A stretch of 64,000 bases of DNA. It comes from Tupaia tana (Eukaryota; Chordata; Mammalia; Scandentia; Tupaiidae). Below the pieces are notes generated by a model. It ran no database searches. It had not been told where the DNA came from and saw only the letters and a program-made list of their open reading frames with translations. Every line of letters starts with the position of its first letter. Position 1 is the stretch's first letter. Made by a program: the position numbers and the translations under genes. Location of the stretch: assembly GCA_026018925.1 (NCBI GenBank), contig JAKSZU010000016.1, positions 54,084,496 to 54,148,495 of the forward strand. Reading direction: 5' to 3'. Of this stretch, positions 14,562 to 29,857 are shown piece by piece.

Positions 14562-14879
14562 GTAAGAGATCATGTATGGTCTTTCTTTCATTTCAGCGCG
14601 TTAAGACAGTCTTTATCAACGTTAATGCAAACCATACTGAATGATTGGCCAGTGTCTTTGTGGGGCTTTTGGTTTGCTTCTTTGCTTCTGAAGGTATTTT
14701 ATTTAATGGACCTCTTTTTTCTTTTTCTTTTTTCTTTTTTTTTTTAAACATTTCATTGACAGTTTCATGTTTGCAATCCTCCTTCATTCATGTTTCCACA
14801 GCTTTGTTGAGACTCATGTGGAGGATTACACTACCAGTTTAATTCTTCAGGTTTCTTTGAAAAGAGCCAAACTGTATGA

Positions 14880-15959
<1,080 letters not shown>

Positions 15960-16216
15960 AAGTGCACAGTCTGAGTGGTGACGAGTACTGTCACGTTCCA
16001 GGAACGTGGTATCGCTTTGTATCTGGGTCTTTTATGATCTCAGTGGCCAGAAGCTCTAGAGCAGCCCCTAGCAACTATCTTTTGGGCTATTGTTTGGTTA
16101 GTGCTGCTGTGAACTTAGGTGTACAAAGATCTGTTCTAGTTTCTGCCTTCAGTTCTTTTTGGCATGTACCCAGAGGTGAAGTTGCTGGGTTATTTGGTAA
16201 TCCTATGTTTAATTTT

Positions 16217-16482
16217 TTTTTTTTTTTTTTGGAGAGGTTTTTGCTATGGGGCGCGTGCGCTCGCCAGACAGACAGAGAGAAATAGAGAGACAGAAAGCCA
16301 GAAATCACCCCCGGAGGGGGGTGGCCACGCCACAATCCCTTCTCCTCCATCCTCCTCTCAGGATCTTGGGCACGCACGCACACGCGCCCGGCGTGAGTTT
16401 TAAGCCACTGGGTCCGGGACGCGAACTGCGGTCGGCTACATGGGAGTCCAGCGACAGCTATTACACTAACTGCTGGTCCCCC
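16217..16482 (-). repeat. SINE L form inside L1
   Basis: Near-complete copy; target duplication CTATGTTTAATTTTTT on both sides (16204 and 16485 onward). Confidence 0.85.
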
Positions 16483-16600
16483 TCTATGTTTAATTTTTTG
16501 AGTGTGCCATTTTCCTTAGCACCTGCACCATTTTGTATTCCTTGCCAGCAATACACAAGGGTTCCAGTTCCTCAGCATTCTTACCACATTTGTTATTTTT

Positions 16601-16809
16601 GCAGAGAGACAGGCAAAAAGCCAGAAATTACTTCCCAGGGAGGATGGCCACACCGCAATCCCTTCTCTTCCATTCTCCTCTCAGGATTTTGGGCATGCGT
16701 GCACACACACCCGGCATGAGTATTAAGCCACCGGGTCTGGGCCTCAAACCACAGTTGACTACATGGGAGTGAGTACAGCAACACAACCACTACGCTATCT
16801 GCTGGTTCC
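16601..16809 (-). repeat. SINE L form, 3' truncated
   Basis: Starts within the body (GCAGAGAGACAGGCAAAAAG), head end CTATCTGCTGGTTCC. Confidence 0.7.
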
Positions 16810-17237
16810 ACTATAGCCATCTTGATGATGGGTGCCATGTCGCTTTTTATTGATGAGTAATATTGCATTGTGGGAATACACAGTACTTTATCTATTTATC
16901 ATTCAATGGATATTGGGTCTTTTCTACCTTTTGGCTATTAAGAATAATGCTAGGACCAGCAGGTGGCAGAATGGTTAATGAAGAACAGTTTGACTTGCCT
17001 TCATAGTAGCGGCTTTATGTGGCCAAGCCCATGCCGTGAATGGGGGACTTTGTCCTATAACAGATAAAGCTTTATGGCACTTGATTGGTGCAATAGGTAG
17101 ACTTTTAATTTAATTCATATTAGTTAAAATACCATAAAAGACTGCTAATAAAATTTTCAGTAGCCAAGAGTTTAGTCTATGCCCAGAATTTTATTGCAAG
17201 TGTTAAGCAATAGGATGAATGCCTCTTGATTATACTT

Positions 17238-17503
17238 TAAGATTTGCCTGAGGGCACACATGCTCACCAGAGAGAGGGTGACTGAGCCCACACATGCACA
17301 TACCACCACCACCATCACCCTCCTTGAGTGGAGTGTGGTTACACCACAGTCCTTTTTCTCCCTTTCTCCGTTTCATCAGGATTTAGAGCACATACACATA
17401 CACGGCATGTTTTTCAAGCTTCCCGGGCTGGGATTAGAACTGTAGTCGGCCGTATGGAAGCCGACTCTCTATACACTTAACCACTGCATTCCAGGGCCAG
17501 TCC
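17238..17503 (-). repeat. SINE D form
   Basis: Body GCACACATGCTCACCAGAG; head end CATTCCAGGGCCAGTCC. Confidence 0.6.
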
Positions 17504-17559
17504 TAAAGTACACCCACTATAAGTATATGTCTAATTGAGTTTTGGAAAGTGTCTGTGCC

Positions 17560-17915
17560 CTGCACCTCCACTTTAGTCATCACACAAAACCGTCACCCCA
17601 GGACCTTCCCACACTTCTTCAGTCAATCCCACCAACCCCAGCCCACATGCACACATTGATCTGTTGGCCTTTCTAGAATTTCACATAAAGGAATCATGGT
17701 GTATGTACACCTTTTATGATTGGCTTCTTTCACTCAGTGTGATTCGTTTAGATAGATTGTTGTTGCATATTTCATTATTTCCTTTTTGCTGTTGAGTGTT
17801 CTTCCATTGTCACCCCATTTTGTTGACACGTTTAATCCCATTATCTCATCTAAACACCAGTTTCCTCCTGCCTTTGCCCACTTGTTGTTATAATGTTGCT
17901 CATGAGTTTGGATTA
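17560..17915 (-). repeat. L1 3'-region fragment
   Basis: TCTAGAATTTCACATAAAGG and GGCTTCTTTCACTCAGTGTG are typical of inverted old L1 3' sequence; continues the fragment at 15960. Confidence 0.6.
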
Positions 17916-18690
17916 TAAGCAAGGATGGTAGTTGCTAATCTTAGTGGCCTGCTCTGTGAAACTGTGGTTGCGGAGTGCATGATTTCCTCTGTGTGGATAT
18001 TCCTGCCAGGTAGACCAGGTTGCTGGAGCCAGCTGGTCCAGAAACACTTGTGATTTCATTATTGTGCTGTCTTAGGAAGCTATGGTTTTTATTCAGGTGT
18101 TTTGAAATAATTAAAAACTAAAATGTTGAGTCTTGACATTTTACAGGGAATGGCATGCTGAGTTTTCGCCATTTCTTGTTCAGATCTGTGAAATAACTCA
18201 TGAAATTCTTGTCCGCAACTGTGTCAGGGATAGTGTACTGAGGAGACAGATGCCGAAGGTTGGTATCTCAGCTCCCCGTTTACCAGCTGTGACAGCCATT
18301 GTCGCACAGCCCCTGTGACAGCTTTTCTGTGGGTGAAGTAGAGGTGATGATGCCTCTGAAGAGTAAATTAGTTAACATGTGTAATGTGCTTGGTACAGTG
18401 ACCTCTGTGCCCTGTTAGCATTACAGCATTTCTGCAAAAATTTCCCTCAAGCAGAAGTCTTTTATGTGCAGGTAGGCATAGGACATATCAGTAGATAGCT
18501 CAGCAGAAAGGTAATTGAGGTGGAGGCCCAGACCCCTGCAAACATTCTACATATTGGGAAATTGAGGTTTCAGAATGTGTCCTAAGAATGTTGATCATAT
18601 TCCAAAGATGAAATTTAACTTTACTGTTTTGGTCATTTGACTCTTGTTTATATGTTTAAAAATAACCCATTTTCAAAAACCATAACCTGA
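17916..18690. other. GTF2I intron, unique sequence
   Basis: No exon or repeat recognised. Confidence 0.4.
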
Positions 18691-18958
18691 GGGAACCAGC
18701 AGTTAGTGTAATGGCTATGTCGCTGGACTCCCACGTAGTCGACCGCGGTTCGCGTCTCGGACCCGGTGGCTTACAACTCACGCCGGGTGCGTGTGCGTGC
18801 GTGCCCAAGATCCCGAGAGGAGAATGGAGGAGAAGGGATTGCGGCGTGACCATTCCCCCTGGGGGGTGATTTCTCGCTTTCTGTCTCTCTGTCTCTCTGT
18901 CTGTCTGGCGAGCGCACGCGCCCTATAGCGAAAAACCTCTCCAAAAATAAAAAAAATA
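18691..18958 (+). repeat. SINE L form, young
   Basis: CpG-rich copy with 3' end GCGCCCTATAGCGAAAAACC. Target duplication AAAACCATAACCTG before (18677-18690) and after (about 18960-18973). Confidence 0.9.
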
Positions 18959-18973
18959 AAAAAACCATAACCT

Positions 18974-19236
18974 GGGACAAGCAGATGGTGTAATGGTTAC
19001 GTTCCTGGACTCCCATGTAGTCAACCATGGTTCAAGTCACAGACCCAGCAGCTTAAACTCATGCCAGGTGCATGTACATGCATGTCCAAAATCCCTAGAG
19101 GAAAATGGAGGAAAAGGAATTGCAGTGTGACCATCCCTTCTAGGAGGTGGTTTCTTGCTTTCTGTCTCTGTCTCTCTGCCTTTCTAGCAAGTGTGCATGC
19201 CCTATAGCAAAAATGTCTATATTAAAAAAAAAAAGA
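18974..19236 (+). repeat. SINE L form, diverged
   Basis: GGGACAAGCAGATGGTGTAATGG head directly behind the target duplication of the previous copy; CpG sites mostly decayed. Confidence 0.8.
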
Positions 19237-19241
19237 AAGAA

Positions 19242-19378
19242 AAACCAAGCACATGTGCCAATGTGCCTAAAATCCTGAGAGGAGAAGGGATACAGCATGA
19301 CCATCGCTCCCTAGGGGTGGTTTCTCCCTGTTCCTCTCTATTTCTGGCAAGCACATAGAGCTAAAAAGAAAGAAAAAG
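19242..19378 (+). repeat. SINE L form, 5' truncated
   Basis: Only the body (GCACATGTGCCAATGTGCC onward) and A-rich tail. Confidence 0.65.
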
Positions 19379-19403
19379 TTTTTAATACAGTTAAAAATGA
19401 TGG

Positions 19404-19612
19404 GGCCGGCAGTAGCATGGTGGTTAACGGCGCTGTACTCCTACACGGCCTACCACAGTTTGAGTCCTGAGAGGAGAATGGAGAAGGGATTGCAACATGG
19501 CCATCCCCCCTGGGTGGTGATTTCTTGCTTTCTGTCTTCCTGTCTCCCTGTCTCTCTGTCTTTCTGGCAAGCACATGAACACTATAGCAAAAAACTCTTT
19601 TTAAAAAGTTGG
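19404..19612 (+). repeat. SINE L form with internal deletion
   Basis: GGGGCCGGCAGTAGCATGGTGG head joined directly to CCTGAGAGGAGAATGGAG, about 50 bp of body missing. Confidence 0.75.
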
Positions 19613-19639
19613 GCATTTATACGAGTAACTGGAATTAAC

Positions 19640-19901
19640 TTTCCTTTTTCTTTTTTTTTTTTTTTTCCAGTTTGCTACAGGGTGTCTCTACTCACTGGAG
19701 AGAGACAAAGAGAAAGAGAGAGAAATCACTCCCCAGGGGGATTGGCTACATCACAGTCCCTTCTCCTTCATTCTTCTCTTGAGATTTTGGGCACATGCAC
19801 ACACACCTGGTGTGATTTTTGCACTGCCAGGTACGGGACTCAAACTACCCAGTCAGCTATGTGGGATCTAACCGCCTTAAGCTCCACATCATCTGCGGGC
19901 C
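19640..19901 (-). repeat. SINE L/D form
   Basis: Inverted copy with long T-tract; head end CATCATCTGCGGGCCCAAC. Confidence 0.7.
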
Positions 19902-19935
19902 CAACACATTTTTCTTCAATAGAAAACAACTGAAA

Positions 19936-20118
19936 GGCACCAGCAGGTGGCGTAGTGGTTAGGGCCGCTGGACTTCCTCATGGCTGACCACAGTTCAAGT
20001 CCCAGACCTGACAGCTTGCTTTCGCACTTTCTCTCTCTTTCTCTCTTTGCCCCTCTCTCATCAAATTAAAAAATAAGTAAATAAATAAATAAAGTTAAAT
20101 AAAATAATTTTTTAAAGA
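19936..20118 (+). repeat. SINE S form, tail invaded by another SINE
   Basis: GGCACCAGCAGGTGGCGTAGTGG head, CT run, AAATAAATAAATAAAG tail. Confidence 0.8.
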
Positions 20119-20361
20119 GGTTTTTGCTACAGGGCGCGTGCACTCACCAGACAGAGAGACAGAAAGCAAGAAATCACCCCCCGGGGGGATGGCCACCCCG
20201 CAATCCCTTCTCCTCCATTCTCCTCTCGGGATTTTGGGCACGCACATACACGCGCCCGGCATGACTTTTAAGCCGCCGGGTCTGGGACTCGAACCACGGT
20301 CAACTACGTGGGAGTCCGTGGGAGTCCAGGGACATAGCCATTACGCTAACTGCTGGTCCCC
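20119..20361 (-). repeat. SINE L form, young, in S tail
   Basis: Inserted in the S tail; the duplicated target AATAAAATAATTYTTTT flanks it. A 9-bp tandem duplication (GTGGGAGTCC twice) lies in its head. Confidence 0.85.
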
Positions 20362-20399
20362 CAATAAAATAATTCTTTTAAAATAAAAAAAAAAGAAAT

Positions 20400-20995
<596 letters not shown>

Positions 20996-21019
20996 TGATT
21001 TTGTCATTTTGTTTGTCTT

Positions 21020-21153
21020 GTTACTGTTTTTTAATTTGACCAAAGAAAGACAGAAAGAGAAAGTGAGAAAGCAAGCCACCACATCCAGGACTCGAACCAT
21101 AGTCAGCCATTTAGGAGTCCAATCCCGTAACCACCATGCCACCTGCTGGTCCT
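21020..21153 (-). repeat. SINE S form
   Basis: TTTTTTAATTTGACCAAAG to CACCTGCTGGTCC, 48 bp after a coding exon. Confidence 0.75.
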
Positions 21154-21289
21154 AATTTCATCATTTTAAATAAAAAGAATCAATAATACTTTATTTCCCC
21201 AGGTAAATTGTTTGTATTGTTTATATTTGGTCAGTCAGTATATGTTAAGGATTAAAGGCAAAGGGTAGAGCCAGACTGGCTAAGGTCAG

Positions 21290-21462
21290 ATCTGATGGAA
21301 CGACTTTTTAACTCTGGGAGCTTGCATGGGGTAATTCTTGGTGCCTCAGTTTCTTTATCTGTAAAGTGGGGATAGTAATACTTTGTGCTTCATAGGACTA
21401 ATCCATGAGGATTAGGTACTTTAAGCCACTTAATACTTAGAACCATTTCTGGCACACAACAA
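21290..21462 (-). repeat. MIR element
   Basis: CCTCAGTTTCTTTATCTGTAAAGTGG core and a following ATGAGGATTAGGTAC are the inverted MIR pattern. Confidence 0.65.
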
Positions 21463-21557
21463 ATGTAATTTGGGGAGAGTCCCTAAATTTTTGTTCATTT
21501 CCGCGTGTATCACTTCTTTTGTAACCCTTAATATTAATAATATATTAAACTGGTTCA

Positions 21558-21795
21558 GGCCAGCCAGTGGCTTTGTGGTTAAGGTGGCTGGATCCCATAT
21601 GGCCAACTGTGCTAAGTCCTGGACCAGGCGTGTGTGCATGCATACCCAAAATCCCAAAAGGAGAAATATCTGAGAAGACGGGGTTGTGGTATTACTGTCC
21701 CCCAGGGGAGACGCTTTCTCATCCCACCCCCCCCCAACCCTCACCCCACCCCTACTTTTTGTCTCTGGTGAGTGCATGTGCCCACCAGCAACCTA
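21558..21795 (+). repeat. SINE D form
   Basis: GGCCAGCCAGTGGCTTTGTGG head; C-rich expansion (CCCACCCCCCCCC) in the body. Confidence 0.65.
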
Positions 21796-21940
21796 AAACA
21801 AACCCCCCAAAAAACAATTCAGTAGTATATCAGGGTTGGCATACTTTCCAAGACATGACAATGTTAAGAACTTATCCGTTTTAAATTAGTGCTTCCTAAG
21901 GATGCACAATAAAATGAGATTAAAAAATTCTTACCTATGA

Positions 21941-22084
<144 letters not shown>

Positions 22085-22335
22085 TAGAAGGAAAGGTGGT
22101 TTTTGTAAGTAGAAGAATGGGCACAGAGTAAAATATTTAACATGTAAATGTTACTGCTGTTGGAACTGTGTGCATTTTCAGGCTTGAATTTCCTAATTTC
22201 TTCCATTTTGTGAGCACCAAGAAATTAAAGGAAATTTTTAAAATTAAAATGAATATTATTTTTTAAATGAGTAAGATTTTAGTAGCTGCCAAATGTAGTT
22301 TTAAATTGGTTTTTCAAAATGTACAGTTTAAATAA

Positions 22336-23539
<1,204 letters not shown>

Positions 23540-23595
23540 GCCTGAAATGTTTGAGACGGCAATTAAGGAGAGCACCTCCTCTAAAAGCCCTCCAA
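23540..23595 (+). CDS. GTF2I: GTF2I exon: linker after R5
   Basis: A 56-nt exon (TTTGTAG..GTAAGT) encoding PEMFETAIKESTSSKSPP, with the last base opening an Arg codon. A recent long-form SINE begins 46 bp beyond its 5' splice site. Confidence 0.93.
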
Positions 23596-23641
23596 GTAAG
23601 TGCCCTTGCCGTAGAAAGCATGGTGTTAAAAATGTATTTTG

Positions 23642-23900
23642 TGGGACCAGCAGTTAGCGTAATGGCTATGTCGCTGGACTCCTATGTAGTTGACCGCGGT
23701 TCAAGTCCCGGACCCGGTGGCTTAAACTCATGCTGGGCGTGTGTGCGTGCGTGCCCAAGATCCCAAGAGGAGAATGGAGGAGAAGGGATTGTGGCGTGGC
23801 CATCCCCCCTGGGGGTGATTTCTCGCTTTCTATCTCTCTGTCTCTGTCTGCCTCTCTGGTGAGCGCATGCACCCTATAGCAAAAACCTCTCAAAAAAAAA
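23642..23900 (+). repeat. SINE L form, young
   Basis: Near-consensus; exact 14-bp target duplication AAAAATGTATTTTG (23628-23641, 23901-23914). Starts 46 bp after a coding exon. Confidence 0.92.
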
Positions 23901-24072
23901 AAAAATGTATTTTGCAGCTGTGTCTTGAGAAAATTGTTTAGGAATAGCTGTTAAAATAAAACCAGGAAATCTCATTCAAAATTGGGATTTTGACCATTTA
24001 ATTTTTAAAAAATAAATTGTATGTATTATCTTATAAAATTTATTTTTAAGAGTGAGGGTGTTTTGATGTCTT

Positions 24073-24322
24073 TTGGTTTTGGTTTTGGTTTTGTTTTGAT
24101 TTTTGCTATAGGATGTATGTGCCAGCTGGAGAGACACAGAGACAGAAAGTGAGAAATCACTCCCTGGGGAGTGGCCATGCTGCAATCCCTTCTCCTCTTG
24201 TGATTTTGGACATGCACCCATACACTCCTGGTATGAGTTTTAAGCTGTCAAGTCTAGGACATAAACTGCGGTTGACCATGTGGTAGTCCAGCGACATAAC
24301 CATTATGCCATCTGCTGGTCCC
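24073..24322 (-). repeat. SINE L form, diverged
   Basis: GGTTTT-repeat tail, GATTTTTGCTATAGGATG, head end GCCATCTGCTGGTCCC. Confidence 0.75.
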
Positions 24323-24334
24323 TATTTATTGTTA

Positions 24335-24556
24335 TTTTTTAAATTGCCAGAGTGTGTAGACTCTCCAGGGAGTAAGAGCACCATCCAGTAAGACATGGTC
24401 AGGCTGTAGTCCCTTTTCTCTTCTTTATACTGTTGAGATTTAGGGCATGTACTCACACATGCCCAATGTGCTTTTCAAGCCGCTGGAGCTTCGACTCAAA
24501 CTTCAGTCAGCCATTTGGGATCCAGCTTTCCTTAACCATTAGGCAACAAGGCCAGC
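24335..24556 (-). repeat. SINE D form
   Basis: AATTGCCAGAGTGTGTAGAC to GGCAACAAGGCCAGC. Confidence 0.55.
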
Positions 24557-24589
24557 TATCAGTTTTTCTGTTTTTTTTTTTTTGTTTTT

Positions 24590-24820
24590 TTTTTTTAAGT
24601 TTATTTTATTTACTTCTTTCATGAAAAAGACAGACAAGCTGCTTTTGACTGGCTTTCACTTCACTATGATCCTTTCCTTCCTACCAGTCAAGTAGGATCA
24701 GAGGTGCGCATGGGTGCACCCAGCATATTCAAGATAACCTGAGATCTGAAGCAGGGCCCCCAATACAGCTCCAGCAACACACAATGGTGCCTTAACACCT
24801 GTGCTACCATGACTGGGGCC
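24590..24820 (-). repeat. Very old SINE-like copy
   Basis: TTTATTTTATTTACTTC start, TTAACACCTGTGCTACCATG at the head side; weak match only. Confidence 0.4.
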
Positions 24821-24827
24821 ATTTTAA

Positions 24828-25078
24828 AAGTGTATTTATTTATTTTAATTGCCATAGGGCATATGTGCTCACCAGAAAGAGACAGGGGGAGAGGGAGAAA
24901 TCATCCCCAATGGGGTACAGTCATACCTCAGCTCCCTCTCCTCCTTCTCCATCCTGTTGAGATTTGGAACATGTACACACAGGTGCTGGTGTGTCTTTCA
25001 AGCCCCTGGGCCCAGGATTTAAACCCTGTCAGCCATGTGGAATCCGACTTTCTTAACGACTAAGCCATGGGCAGGCTC
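24828..25078 (-). repeat. SINE D form
   Basis: GCATATGTGCTCACCAGAAAG body, decayed head CCATGGGCAGGC. Confidence 0.6.
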
Positions 25079-25258
25079 AATTTGTAGTTATTTGATAATT
25101 GAGTACCTCTTTGCATGTGCTACTCTGCTAACGGCCACCAGAAAGGAAGAAATAGTGAAAATTACAGTCATTTGGGAAGCTTGCTATCTTACTAGAATGA
25201 TAAAACATACTATCCAAAGAAACAACTCCGAATAAGGTTATGTTAAAATTATGTCTTG

Positions 25259-25503
25259 TGGGCCAGCAGGTGGCATAGTGGTTAAGGCGCTGTATTCCCA
25301 CGTGGCTGACTGTGGTTGGAGTCCCAGACCTGGCAGCTTAAAAATCACACTGGTCGCATGTGTATGCAAGCCCAAATCCCAGAAGGAGAATGGAGGGGAA
25401 GGGATTGTGGTGTGGCCATCCCCTCTGGGGATTGATTTCTCACTTTTCCTCTCACTGTCTCTCTATAGTGAACTTGTGTGCCCTGTGGCCAAAACATACA
25501 AAC

Positions 25504-25540
<37 letters not shown>

Positions 25541-25541
25541 G
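25259..25541 (+). repeat. SINE D/L form ending in a TA microsatellite
   Basis: GGCCAGCAGGTGGCATAGTGG head; tail has become CATA and (TA)n repeats (25500-25541). Confidence 0.7.
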
Positions 25542-25643
25542 TATCTTGTGTAGCCTTAATTATAAGTACCTCACTTCCTGCTTATTAGCAAAGATTTTTA
25601 ACCATTGTTTTTCATAAACTCTAATTGTAACTTTGTCTTTTAA

Positions 25644-25748
<105 letters not shown>

Positions 25749-25996
25749 TAGTTTGTATCTTTAGTTTTTTTAACTTTCCCAACATGGGTTACTAGGATTT
25801 GTTCCAGTCATTCAGGGACGAATGTGCTGCTGTTGCCATGTATGCCTCCCTGACCCCTGCAAAAATCATTTACCAGATACATCACAGTTTTACCTTTAAG
25901 CAGCTCTAACAGCTACTGCACTTGGCATGAGCCAAAACCTGTTAACCACCAAAATGTCTAATCTATCCTTTAAAAAAAATCTGTATAAGGACCCTC

Positions 25997-26158
25997 AAGC
26001 GGGAGAAATGATAATTAAAGCATAGGACTCCCACATGGCCGACCACAATTTGAGTCCCAGACCAGATATCTTGCTTTCTTACTTTCCTTCTCTCTCTGTC
26101 TCTCTCTCATCAGGTTAAAAAATAAAATAATAATAAAATTAAATAATTTTTTTAAAAA
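25997..26158 (+). repeat. SINE S form, damaged head
   Basis: Head partly lost; CT run and AAATAAAATAATAATAAAATT tail clear. Confidence 0.65.
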
Positions 26159-26198
26159 ATGTTGTATGAAAACAGCAGGTAAAAATCTTTATAACAAA

Positions 26199-26612
26199 GG
26201 CCAGCAGGTGGTATGGTAGTTAAGGCACTAGATTCCTGTATGGCTGACACCATGGTTCAAGTCCCAAACCAAGGTACTTGAAAAACACACGACGTGCACA
26301 TATGTCCAAAATGAATGAGAATGAATAAGAAGGGATTGCAGCGTGGCCATCCCCATTGGGGGGGGGGGGTGTGATTTCTCACTTTTTTTTTTTTTTTTTT
26401 TTTTAATTATTTCATTCAGTTTCATTTATTCATTCGTTTATTTTAATTTTGACCAGAGAAACATAGAGGAAACTGAGAAAGTAAGCCAGCAGGTCCGGGA
26501 CTCGAACCATGGTCGACCATTTGGGAGTGTCTAGCGCTTTAACCACCATGCCACTTGCCAGTCCCCTGATTTCTCACTTTCCAAGTTTCTCTCTTGTGCA
26601 CCCTATGGGGGG
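26199..26612 (+). repeat. SINE D form split by an S copy
   Basis: Parts 26199-26385 and 26567-26612; ends GTGCACCCTATGGGG. Contains a 12-base G run. Confidence 0.75.
26386..26566 (-). repeat. SINE S form inside D copy
   Basis: Target duplication TGATTTCTCACTTT at 26372-26385 and 26567-26580. Confidence 0.88.
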
Positions 26613-26769
26613 GGAAATCTTTATAACAGGAATAAGGTGATAGCATTTTAAAGTTGGTATTATCATTTTAAGCAGTTTCCAAGTAAACAAGTTCAAAATG
26701 CTTAAATACTCAAAAAAAAAAAATTAGACAAAACTAAAAATTGATTTAGAAATAAGTGTGCATTATTAA

Positions 26770-26934
<165 letters not shown>

Positions 26935-27182
26935 TAATAGAGGCAGTTAGAGAATTGTAATCTTCCTGTAAACAGAGGACTAAAATATTAAAAAATAAGT
27001 ATTTTGTTTTTGCTGAATCTGTTATATGAGAAAACATTAATTATGTTGCAGATTAAAGAATAATATCTAAATTAATAATAAATTTCATGTTTAAGTTTGT
27101 TTGAAGTATACAAAGACCTTAGTTAATGGCAGAGTTTTTAAAATAAATGTTGGTCGTGTGTCTTTGAATCTTGTTAAAGTGA

Positions 27183-28530
<1,348 letters not shown>

Positions 28531-28559
28531 ACCATTTCCAGGACTTGTGATTAATAACC
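28531..28559 (+). CDS. GTF2I: GTF2I micro-exon after R6
   Basis: A 29-nt exon (TCATTAG..GTGAGT) encoding PFPGLVINN with split codons at both ends: Arg shared with the R6 core and Gln shared with the exon at 31515. It is too short to stand out as an open frame; frame continuity and splice borders identify it. Confidence 0.9.
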
Positions 28560-28887
28560 GTGAGTATTTCACGAAGTCTTTTTGTTCCATTGTGTTTTTC
28601 TGGGGTATTGAGGGTGTGTGTGTGTGTGCATGTGCGCGTGTGTACATGTGCTTGTGTATACGTCTTAATACACAGGGTATCATGTTACTTCACGTATGTC
28701 AGTAACCATGTAAGGTCACTGCTATTTTACCCTTTAGTATAAAGCACCAGGCCCTCCCTAGATGTAAAATTGAGCCAGTTTCTTATCTTTTCTCATCGTT
28801 GGTTTACTCAGCCATAAAATGGAAGCAACAGTATCCACTGTTGGGGGTTATAGAGCATTTTAAATGCTGTAAAGCAATAAAATCTGA

Positions 28888-29318
28888 GGTCAGCAAGTTT
28901 TTGCCTGTGTCTGTGAATGAAGTTTTATTGAAATAGCACTGTGTTTATTTTGTTTATGGCAGAACTGAGAAATTGCACCAGAGTTCGTGGCCTGCAGAGC
29001 TTAAAATATTTACTAACTGGCTCTGTAAGAAAAGGTTTGCAGGGACCAGCAGTTAGCGTAATGGCTATGTCACTGGACTCCCATGTAGTTGACCACGGTT
29101 CGAGTCCCGGACCCAGTGGCTTAAACTCAATGCTGGGCGCATGTGTGTGCGTGCCCAGGATCCTAAGAGGAGAATGGAGGAGAAGGGATTGCATGGCCAG
29201 CCCCCCTGGGGGGTGATTTCTCGATTTCTATCTCTCTGTCTTTCCAACGAGCACACGTGCCCTATAGCAAAAACCTCTCAAAAAAAAAAAAAAAAAAAAA
29301 AAAGGTTTGCAGACTTCT
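28888..29318 (+). mobile_element. MER5A-like hAT DNA transposon, split by a SINE
   Basis: GAAGTTTTATTGAAATAGCA, GTGGCCTGCAGAGC and TTAAAATATTTACTAACTGG match the order of MER5A, a non-autonomous Charlie-type element. Its last bases are at 29300-29318, beyond the SINE. Confidence 0.65.
29042..29299 (+). repeat. SINE L form, young, inside MER5A
   Basis: A box TTAGCGTAATGG and B box GGTTCGAGTCC intact; 24-base A-tail; target duplication AAAAGGTTTGCAG (29030-29042, 29300-29312). Confidence 0.92.
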
Positions 29319-29569
29319 AACCTAAAACAATGTCTGGCCTATAGTATGTGCTTAACAAATGCAATCTATATTTATTATTTATGCTATTACTTCTGTTGTA
29401 ATTATGCTAGAGTCTGATGACAGCACATTACTAAATGTGATTTAGCTTGTTTCTGTTAATATTTAAGCATGATGTTTGGCAAACTTTGGCAAACCTGGCC
29501 TCTCAAATGTTGCTGAGTAAACAAATGTATCTCTTGAGTTCCCTAATGTTCATGTCATTTTTGAGGTTT

Positions 29570-29613
29570 TGTTTTTTGTTTTTTAAGATTTTTGCTATAG
29601 GGCACATACACTC

Positions 29614-29655
<42 letters not shown>

Positions 29656-29731
29656 AAGAAATCACCCCCCAGTGGGGATGGCTATACCACAATCCCTTCT
29701 CCTCTATTTCTCTTTCAGGGTTTTGCGTGCA

Positions 29732-29770
<39 letters not shown>

Positions 29771-29857
29771 GGCATAAGCCACCAAGTCCAGGTACTCAAA
29801 CCATGGTCGACTACATGGGAGTCCAGTGACGTACCATTGTGCCATCTGCTGGTCCCC
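29570..29857 (-). repeat. SINE L form with (AG)n and (CA)n expansions
   Basis: Inverted copy; the CT tract is now (AG)n (29617-29653) and the GTGCGTGCGTG tract is (CA)n (29730-29768). Confidence 0.8.

Larger units (their letters stand above)
15960..16950 (-). repeat. L1 3'-region fragments, interrupted by two SINEs
   Basis: AGTTGCTGGGTTATTTGGTA, GCACCTGCACCATTTTGTAT, CAGCAATACACAAGGGTTCC and TTTTGGCTATTAAGAATAAT follow the order of inverted old L1 sequence. Two SINEs lie inside. Confidence 0.6.

Noticed and set aside
16246..16719. 157-codon open frame on + strand
   Set aside because: It runs across two SINE copies and L1 sequence; many similar frames (for example 4059-4544 and 33373-33912 on the minus strand) arise because the CpG-rich inverted L body is open in several frames.
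28531..28700. GTF2I ending within 28531-28683 by intron read-through
   Set aside because: A GTGAGT donor and exact frame joining to 31515 show a 29-nt exon instead.
29042..29120. tRNA gene at SINE heads
   Set aside because: A and B boxes are present, but the sequence does not fold as a proper tRNA with matched acceptor stem and is always joined to the SINE body.
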